Positions 14,428-18,905 of a DNA stretch of 18,905 nucleotides are shown here, piece by piece. Each line of letters starts with the position of its first letter. The first letter of the stretch is position 1. The stretch comes from Chloroflexota bacterium (GTDB lineage: Bacteria; Chloroflexota; Anaerolineae; UBA1429). The notes below the pieces were generated by a model. The model saw only the letters and a list, made by a program, of their open reading frames with translations, did not search any database and had not been told where the DNA came from. The stretch lies in NCBI GenBank assembly GCA_012513595.1, contig JAAZBY010000294.1, positions 1 to 18,905 of the forward strand, in the 5' to 3' direction. Both the position numbers and the translations under genes were made by a program.

Positions 14428-15510
14428 TCAGCCGCGCCAGGCCAGCACCTCGTCGACCATGGCCTGGTACTGGGGGAAACAGACCTCGCCCGCGCCGCGG
14501 ATGTACGGAGAGGCCGTCGGCGAGACGATCAGGTTCGTGCCGCGCGCAAAGACGTCGCCGATGAGCGCGCGGGTCTCGTCGCGGATCTCCGCGGGCGTGG
14601 CCTCGTACATGCGGTTGATCTGGATGTTGCCCTCCAAAGAGAGCCGGTGGCCGGCGGCCTGGCGGGCCTGGGCGGGGGTGACGTCGCCCATCGGCGGCCC
14701 CTCAAACGGGTGCAAGACGTCCGCCCCCAGCGCCAGGAAGCCGTCCATGACCCGGCCGACCCGGCCGTGGCAGTGGATGTGCACGAACCCGCCGGCGTCG
14801 TGAATCAGGTCGATGATGGGCCGATCGTAGCGCACGTTGAAGTCGGAAAAGTCGGCCGGGCTATGTAGCGGCGGCACGACGTACTCTTCGCCCAGCATGG
14901 TGAAGAAAGGCCCTACGCCATGCGCCACCAGCCAGCGAACGGTCGCCAGCAGCCGGCGCATCTGCCGCTCGCAGAGGGCGTGGAGCAACTCGCGCTCGGT
15001 GATGGAGAACAGCGCAAACGCCTCCGAGCCGCATAGCTCCGCAACGTGGCCGGCGGGGTTATAGTCGAGCTTGACCTCAACGATCCCACGCGCCCCGAGG
15101 CGCCGTTCCACCTCATTGAACGACGACACGTCACCCCCCACTTCCGGCAGGGGCAGCGACAGGTAGGCGCGCGCGTCGTCGGGCGACTTGATCAGGTAGG
15201 TCTCGTCGAGCCCCGGCAGGCCCTTGCGGCTGGCCAGCCGCGTGGAACGCAGCGGCCCGAGGGGGGTCTCGAGAACGGTCACCACGCGCTCCCAATCGGG
15301 AGAGTGGGGTTCGGTGTGGCTGTGCAGGGCGTAAGGGCTCTCGAACGCGCGCCCGCTCCAGTTCACCTTGAGGTCAGAGTGCGCGGCCAGGTAGGCCTTT
15401 AGCCGGTCGTACGTGGGGTCCGCGTCGGGGAAGCCGGTGCGCGAGTAGACGCCCGGGCGGTCCATCTCCCGGTGCGAGTAGGCGCGTAGCAGGCGTTCGC
15501 GGGAATCCAT
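14428..15510 (-). CDS. Uroporphyrinogen decarboxylase-fold protein (URO-D/methyltransferase superfamily), copy 2
   Basis: This 360-residue protein shares the URO-D fold with the protein at 4457-5485 but is only distantly similar. It starts MDSRERLLRAYSHREMDRP, the family opening. Near the barrel end it has VHIHCHGRVG (243-252), LHPFEGPPMGD (266-276) and LEGNIQ (292-297). The H246-C-H248-G249 segment sits where corrinoid methyltransferases have H-x-C-G, so one zinc ligand may be His instead of Cys, with C247 and C344 nearby. The ATG at 15516 has GGAGG directly against it, too close for a ribosome, whereas the ATG at 15510 has the same GGAGG 6 nt upstream, so 15510 is used. It is the last gene of its block, after the sulfatase. 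No corrinoid protein is encoded nearby. Function unknown. Confidence 0.86.
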   Translation of the reverse strand: MDSRERLLRAYSHREMDRPGVYSRTGFPDADPTYDRLKAYLAAHSDLKVNWSGRAFESPYALHSHTEPHSPDWERVVTVLETPLGPLRSTRLASRKGLPGLDETYLIKSPDDARAYLSLPLPEVGGDVSSFNEVERRLGARGIVEVKLDYNPAGHVAELCGSEAFALFSITERELLHALCERQMRRLLATVRWLVAHGVGPFFTMLGEEYVVPPLHSPADFSDFNVRYDRPIIDLIHDAGGFVHIHCHGRVGRVMDGFLALGADVLHPFEGPPMGDVTPAQARQAAGHRLSLEGNIQINRMYEATPAEIRDETRALIGDVFARGTNLIVSPTASPYIRGAGEVCFPQYQAMVDEVLAWRG

Positions 15511-15564
15511 CGGCATCCTCCGTTCTGGGGCCGCCGCGGGCTCCGGGAGCAGTGCAATGGGGCC

Positions 15565-15590
15565 GGGGCGGGCCCGCGCGGGCCCGCCCC
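15565..15590. terminator. 26-bp perfect GC palindrome between sulfatase and UROD-fold genes
   Basis: The half-site GGGGCGGGCCCGC (15565-15577) is followed directly by its exact reverse complement (15578-15590). In RNA this can fold into a very stable all-GC hairpin with a small central loop. It begins about 20 nt after the sulfatase stop codon at 15612 and lies about 55 nt before the start of the next gene. There is no U-tract on the minus-strand side, so full intrinsic termination is doubtful; attenuation or mRNA end protection is more likely. Confidence 0.45.
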
Positions 15591-15611
15591 CGGGCAGCGC
15601 AACTGGGCGCG

Positions 15612-16952
15612 CTAGGGCGCCGGTAAGATCTCGGGCACCGCCTCGTTCGCCTCCGCCATGCGCCGCTTGAGGCGCGCGGCCAGCTCGGCGCGCAGCCCGG
15701 CGTAGAACGGGTGCCTCACCAGGTTGTACTTTTCATGGGGGTCACGCTCGAGGTCGTATAAAAAGTCCTCGACATAGACGTCGCTGTCGGCGTCTCGGCC
15801 GCTCTTGCCGGGCGCCGTCACCGAGTACTTCCAGCGGCGCGTGCGGATGGCCCGGCCCACCTGGCTCTCGCTGATCTGCAAAAAGACCTCCTCAGGCCAG
15901 TCGTCGGTGGTGCCGTTCACCAAGCCCTGCAAGGGGCGGCCCTGCCAGTCCTCCGGCTGGGGCAGGCCCGCCGCGGCCAGAACGGTCACGGGCAGGTCGA
16001 TCAGGCTGACCAGTTCGTCCTGCACAGTCCCGCCGCGAAAGCCGGGCCCACACATCACCAGCGGGATGCGGATGCACCCGTCGTGGCAGGAGCGCTTGTA
16101 CTCGGCGTTGCGCGTGCGAAAGTGCGAGCCGTGGTCCGACGTGTAGATCACCAGGGTGTTGTCGGCCAGGCCCAGGCGGTCCAGCTCGGCGCGGATGCGA
16201 CCCAGGTTGTCGTCCAGGTTGCGGCAGCAGCCCAGGTAGTCGGGCATGTTCTCCGGCCAGTCACCCTCCGCCTCGGTACCGACCAGGTCCCCCGGGATGA
16301 CATAGTCCTTGAAGCGCTCCTGCGAGCCGTGTGGCCCTTCGTAGCGGTTGTGGTCGTTCTGGTGGTGCGGCTCGATGTAGGAGAGGAACAGGAAGAAGGG
16401 CTTCTCACCGGTGCGCGTGCGGAGGTAGTCGAGCGTCCAGTCGGTCAGGGCGTCGGCGCGGTAGCGCCCCTCGGGAAAATCGACCCGGCGCCCCTCGCCG
16501 TCGAACATGTGGCCGTCATAGGAGTGCGAGGTGAACTCGAGGGTATCAGAGGCCAGCCAATAATCGACATAACCACCGCGCCGCTCGGGCGGCACGGGCC
16601 GGGTGCGAAAGTTGTCGGGGCCGTCCATGGGGCCGAAGGAGGCCAGGTGCCACTTGCCGATATAGCCGACCTCGTACCCGCTGGCGGAGAGCCTCTTGGC
16701 CAGCGTCTGCTCGTCGAGGGGCAGCAGGCGGTGGTTGGTGTGCACGCCGACCTCGGTGGGGTACTTGCCGGTCTGCAAGGTGGCGCGCGCCGGCCCGCAC
16801 ACCGGCTGGCAGGTGAAGGTGTGCTCAAAGCGCACTCCCTCGGCGGCCATGCGGTCCAGGTTGGGGGTGATATCGAGCGGCTGGCCGTAGCAGCCGGCCG
16901 TGTCCCAGCGCTGCTGGTCAGAAAACACAAAGACGATGTTTGGCCTGGGCAT
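15612..16952 (-). CDS. Type I sulfatase (arylsulfatase family), cytoplasmic
   Basis: This 446-residue alkaline-phosphatase-fold sulfatase (PF00884) hydrolyses sulfate esters, here most likely on a sugar. Metal residues occur in the opening VFVFSDQQRWD (D12, Q13). The sulfatase signature C-x-P-x-R is CGPAR at 52-56, so C52 should be converted to formylglycine. Further active-site elements are GKWH (K100, H102), EPHHQND (H196/H197), and TSDHGSH (D273, H274) followed by K286. It has no signal peptide, unlike many glycan sulfatases, so it acts in the cytoplasm on imported sugar. Its maturation enzyme (FGE or anSME) is not in this window. ATG 16952 has AAGGA 7 nt upstream. It follows the Gfo/Idh/MocA gene by 53 bp. 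Sulfated monosaccharide or short oligosaccharide is the inferred substrate. Confidence 0.94.
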   Translation of the reverse strand: MPRPNIVFVFSDQQRWDTAGCYGQPLDITPNLDRMAAEGVRFEHTFTCQPVCGPARATLQTGKYPTEVGVHTNHRLLPLDEQTLAKRLSASGYEVGYIGKWHLASFGPMDGPDNFRTRPVPPERRGGYVDYWLASDTLEFTSHSYDGHMFDGEGRRVDFPEGRYRADALTDWTLDYLRTRTGEKPFFLFLSYIEPHHQNDHNRYEGPHGSQERFKDYVIPGDLVGTEAEGDWPENMPDYLGCCRNLDDNLGRIRAELDRLGLADNTLVIYTSDHGSHFRTRNAEYKRSCHDGCIRIPLVMCGPGFRGGTVQDELVSLIDLPVTVLAAAGLPQPEDWQGRPLQGLVNGTTDDWPEEVFLQISESQVGRAIRTRRWKYSVTAPGKSGRDADSDVYVEDFLYDLERDPHEKYNLVRHPFYAGLRAELAARLKRRMAEANEAVPEILPAP

Positions 16953-17005
16953 GAACTGTTCCTTTCAGTATACGGTGTGGCCTGGGCGTCGGCGTGGTCG
17001 TCGGG

Positions 17006-17989
17006 CTAGGCGCGCTGCAAGAGCCCCTGGGCCAGGATGGTCTCGGCCACCTCCATGGTCTTCAGGGCGTCGGCAAAGCAGGACGGGGGCTGCGTGCCGG
17101 CACGCACCGCGTCAAGGAACTCGCGATGCTTGGCCTGAAAGCCCCCATACACGTAGAGCGCGTCGCTGCCGGCCACCTCGCGGGCCTCAAAGCGCGTCCC
17201 GCGCGTGTCGCCGTCGGCATACAGGGCGCCAGAGCCCTCGTGTTCGGCCTCGGCGCAGATCCCCGGGGCGTGCATCTCCACGTCAAAGATGCGCCTGCCG
17301 GACGACCAGGAGTTGATCATGATGCCGATGGCGCCGCTGTCAAAGTGCAGCGTCGCGGCCAGAAAGTTGGTGTCGGGCACGCCGACGCTCTTGAGCGTGC
17401 TCTCGACGCGCACCACCTCGCCCCCGCACATCCAGCGCAGGGTGTCGATGGCGTGCACGCCGTCGTCCATCATGTGGTCGCGCGCGCCGAGAAAGGGCTC
17501 GATGTTGCACTTGTAGAAGCGGCAGACGGCGTGGACGATCGGCCCACGCTCCAGGCAGGCCTTACGCAGCATGGTCACCATCGGGCTGGAGCGCCGCTGG
17601 AAACTCACCTGCGTGATGCAGCCGTGCTCCGCGGCCAGGTGGGCCAGGGCGCGCGCCTGGTGCAGGGTGAGGCCCATGGGCTTTTCGATGTACAGGCTCA
17701 GCCCCTGCCGCAGGCACCAGGTCCACAGGTCGTACATGATGTGCGGCTGCCCGATGACATAGATAGCGTCCGGCGCGACCTCTTTGGCCATCCGCTGGTA
17801 GTCGGTGTAGCGCGCCGCGATGTGGTACTTGTCGGCGGTGTCTTGCAGGCGCACCGTATCGACGTCGCAGATGCCGGCGATCTCGACGTCGGCAAAGGAG
17901 GCCAGGGAGGGATAGTGGACGCTGTTGGCCATGCGCCCCGCGCCCACCACGGCCACGCGCAGAGGACGATCTCCCAGGGGCGCTCCCAT
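17006..17989 (-). CDS. Gfo/Idh/MocA family oxidoreductase, copy 2
   Basis: This 327-residue NAD(P)-dependent oxidoreductase has VAVVGAGRMA (12-21) and GICDVD (39-44) for nucleotide binding. The signature IEKPMG gives EKP at 102-104 with K103 as the expected catalytic Lys, and MMDDGVHAIDTL has D176 and H179 in the substrate site. It is clearly in the same family as the protein at 10608-11711 but shorter and distant, so they are not recent duplicates. Its ATG (17989-17987) directly abuts the TAG of the preceding gene with no spacing, and its GGAGG lies inside that gene, so translation of the two is likely coupled. The pair therefore probably acts on consecutive intermediates of one sugar. Substrate not determined. 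Confidence 0.93.
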   Translation of the reverse strand: MGAPLGDRPLRVAVVGAGRMANSVHYPSLASFADVEIAGICDVDTVRLQDTADKYHIAARYTDYQRMAKEVAPDAIYVIGQPHIMYDLWTWCLRQGLSLYIEKPMGLTLHQARALAHLAAEHGCITQVSFQRRSSPMVTMLRKACLERGPIVHAVCRFYKCNIEPFLGARDHMMDDGVHAIDTLRWMCGGEVVRVESTLKSVGVPDTNFLAATLHFDSGAIGIMINSWSSGRRIFDVEMHAPGICAEAEHEGSGALYADGDTRGTRFEAREVAGSDALYVYGGFQAKHREFLDAVRAGTQPPSCFADALKTMEVAETILAQGLLQRA

Positions 17990-18787
17990 CTAGGCCTCCG
18001 CCGCGAACAACGACTTGGCCAGGGCAATGTCCTCGGCGATCAGGCGGTTCACCGCCCCTTCGGCCGAGTACTCTGCCGTCAGGCAGACGACGCCGGCGTA
18101 GCTGCGCCTCTTGAGTTCCGCGACCACCTTTGGCCACGAGCACAGCCCCTGCCTGCCGGAGGTCCAGTACTGCTTCCATTCGGCAAACTCGGCCTCGGGG
18201 CCGTTGGTGCGCTGCCAGATGGCGTTCTTGAGGTTCACCATGCCCAGCTTGGGCCAGACGATGTCGATGGCGTGGTCCATGTCACCGCCCTGTAGCGCTT
18301 CATGGGCGGCGTCCCACACGGCGACGAAATGCTTGCGGCCAAAGGGGCGCAGCAGGTCGATGAGGCCGAGGGCGTCGGGCACGTTGCGGCCGCAGTGGTT
18401 CTGGATGCCGATGGTGACCCCATGGGCCTCGAGGGCCGGCACCAGCGCGGCGTACTCCTCCTGCAGGCGGCCGACGGTGGCCACATAGTCCGGCCCGGCC
18501 ACGCGGGCCATGGCGCGGATGACGGGCACGCCGGCCGCCCCACAGGCGCTGATGGTCGCCTCGTCGGTGTTCCCGGCGACGCTGAAAACCTTGACGCCGT
18601 GGTCGGCAAAGGTGCGCACAGCGGCTGGCAGGTCGCGCGCGATGTTCTCGGGCTCCACCTGGTACCCCGGGCGTACCGGGAACTCGATGCCGTCGAACCC
18701 GAGGCGGCGTACGTGTTCGGCCAGCTCGGGCACGGGCATTTTCCACGGCTTGGTAAACACAGCAAACTGGATCCCTGCTTGCGTCAT
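17990..18787 (-). CDS. Sugar phosphate isomerase/epimerase-like TIM-barrel protein
   Basis: This 265-residue protein belongs to the xylose-isomerase-like TIM-barrel family (PF01261). Strand-end motifs can be followed through the chain: FDGIEFPV (E35), VFSVAGNTDE, IGIQNHCG (127-133), AVWDAAHE (156-163), MVNLKNAIW (183-191) and VVCLTAEYS (E239). In active 3-epimerases and isomerases the four metal ligands are Glu, Asp, His and Glu. Here the first Glu position is Gln129 (QNH) and the His position appears to be Asn185 (NLKN), while D159 and E239 are kept. The enzyme may use a different metal set or chemistry. ATG 18787 has AAGGAG 9 nt upstream. It is translationally coupled to the Gfo/Idh/MocA gene after it. 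Family is firm, activity uncertain. Confidence 0.88.
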   Translation of the reverse strand: MTQAGIQFAVFTKPWKMPVPELAEHVRRLGFDGIEFPVRPGYQVEPENIARDLPAAVRTFADHGVKVFSVAGNTDEATISACGAAGVPVIRAMARVAGPDYVATVGRLQEEYAALVPALEAHGVTIGIQNHCGRNVPDALGLIDLLRPFGRKHFVAVWDAAHEALQGGDMDHAIDIVWPKLGMVNLKNAIWQRTNGPEAEFAEWKQYWTSGRQGLCSWPKVVAELKRRSYAGVVCLTAEYSAEGAVNRLIAEDIALAKSLFAAEA

Positions 18788-18815
18788 GGCTCTCGGCTCC
18801 TTCTCTGTGTCTGGC

Positions 18816-18844
18816 CCGGCCGGCGGCCCATACCCGCCGGCCGG
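18816..18844. terminator. 11-bp GC inverted repeat upstream of the isomerase-like gene
   Basis: The arms CCGGCCGGCGG (18816-18826) and CCGCCGGCCGG (18834-18844) are exact reverse complements with a 7-nt loop. The repeat lies 28 bp upstream of the ATG at 18787. If a gene ends in the stretch to its right (TGA at 18874 or 18857), this would be an intercistronic hairpin at the same relative place as the one at 10558-10592. No U-tract follows on the minus strand. An operator is the alternative. Confidence 0.35.
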
Positions 18845-18905
18845 TTCTGCCTCGTCAGGCGCGTGCCGCGGTCACCCGGGCAGGGCCACGGTGTCTTGGG
18901 TGCGC
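18845..18905 (-). other. Right-edge stretch, possibly the 3' end of an upstream minus-strand gene
   Basis: No start codon with a ribosome site and no clear promoter is seen here. Two minus-strand frames enter from the edge and stop: one reads RTQDTVALPG then TGA at 18874-18872, the other ends RVTAARA then TGA at 18857-18855. Either could be the tail of an upstream gene, but the stretches are too short to identify. Confidence 0.2.

Noticed and set aside
16967..16972. TATACT as a -10 box just before the sulfatase gene
   Set aside because: No -35-like sequence lies 16-18 bp upstream and the leader would be only a few nucleotides, without room for the Shine-Dalgarno that is clearly used.
16994..18295. 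Plus-strand open frame of 433 codons
   Set aside because: It is antisense to two well-supported genes and its composition is that of a shadow frame.

Overview
This is a high-GC bacterial window in which every gene I can support lies on the minus strand, so transcription runs from high to low coordinates. Gene content is 15 protein genes, one of them cut by the left edge. There are no tRNA or rRNA genes, CRISPR arrays, insertion sequences, transporters or regulators. The family mix (GH106-like glycosidases, sulfatase, two uroporphyrinogen-decarboxylase-fold proteins, two Gfo/Idh/MocA oxidoreductases, SMP-30 lactonase, enolase-superfamily enzyme, SGNH hydrolase, xylose-isomerase-like TIM barrel) is typical of environmental glycan degraders such as Chloroflexota, Armatimonadota or Planctomycetota-type bacteria. 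The taxon is inference only; no marker gene is present.

Layout in transcription order. Block A (18787 to 14428): xylose-isomerase-like TIM-barrel protein, Gfo/Idh/MocA oxidoreductase, type I sulfatase, UROD-fold protein. A 253-bp spacer follows. It holds a good sigma70-type promoter (TTGACA, 17 bp, CACAAT), a palindrome next to its -35 box, and what looks like the last codons of a decayed VOC/glyoxalase gene. Block B (14174 to about 476) starts from this promoter: SGNH hydrolase, enolase-superfamily enzyme, a second Gfo/Idh/MocA oxidoreductase, two tandem GH106-like glycosidases, a second UROD-fold protein, SMP-30-type lactonase, FAD-dependent oxidoreductase, COG3618-type amidohydrolase/lactonase, and a staphylococcal-nuclease-like lipoprotein. 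A separate promoter at 422-450 then drives a secreted protein that runs off the left edge.

Functionally the locus reads as intracellular breakdown of a decorated oligosaccharide. GH106-like enzymes (the founding activity of the family is alpha-L-rhamnosidase) would cut glycosidic bonds, the sulfatase would remove sulfate esters and the SGNH hydrolase acyl esters. The Gfo/Idh/MocA enzymes, two unrelated lactonase-type enzymes, the enolase-superfamily enzyme and the TIM-barrel isomerase would process the freed sugars or sugar acids. None of these enzymes has a visible signal peptide, so substrates would have to be imported by a transporter encoded elsewhere. The two UROD-fold proteins have no corrinoid protein partner here and their role is unknown. 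GC-rich perfect inverted repeats occur in three spacers (10558-10592, 15565-15590, 18816-18844) and may separate or stabilise cistrons.
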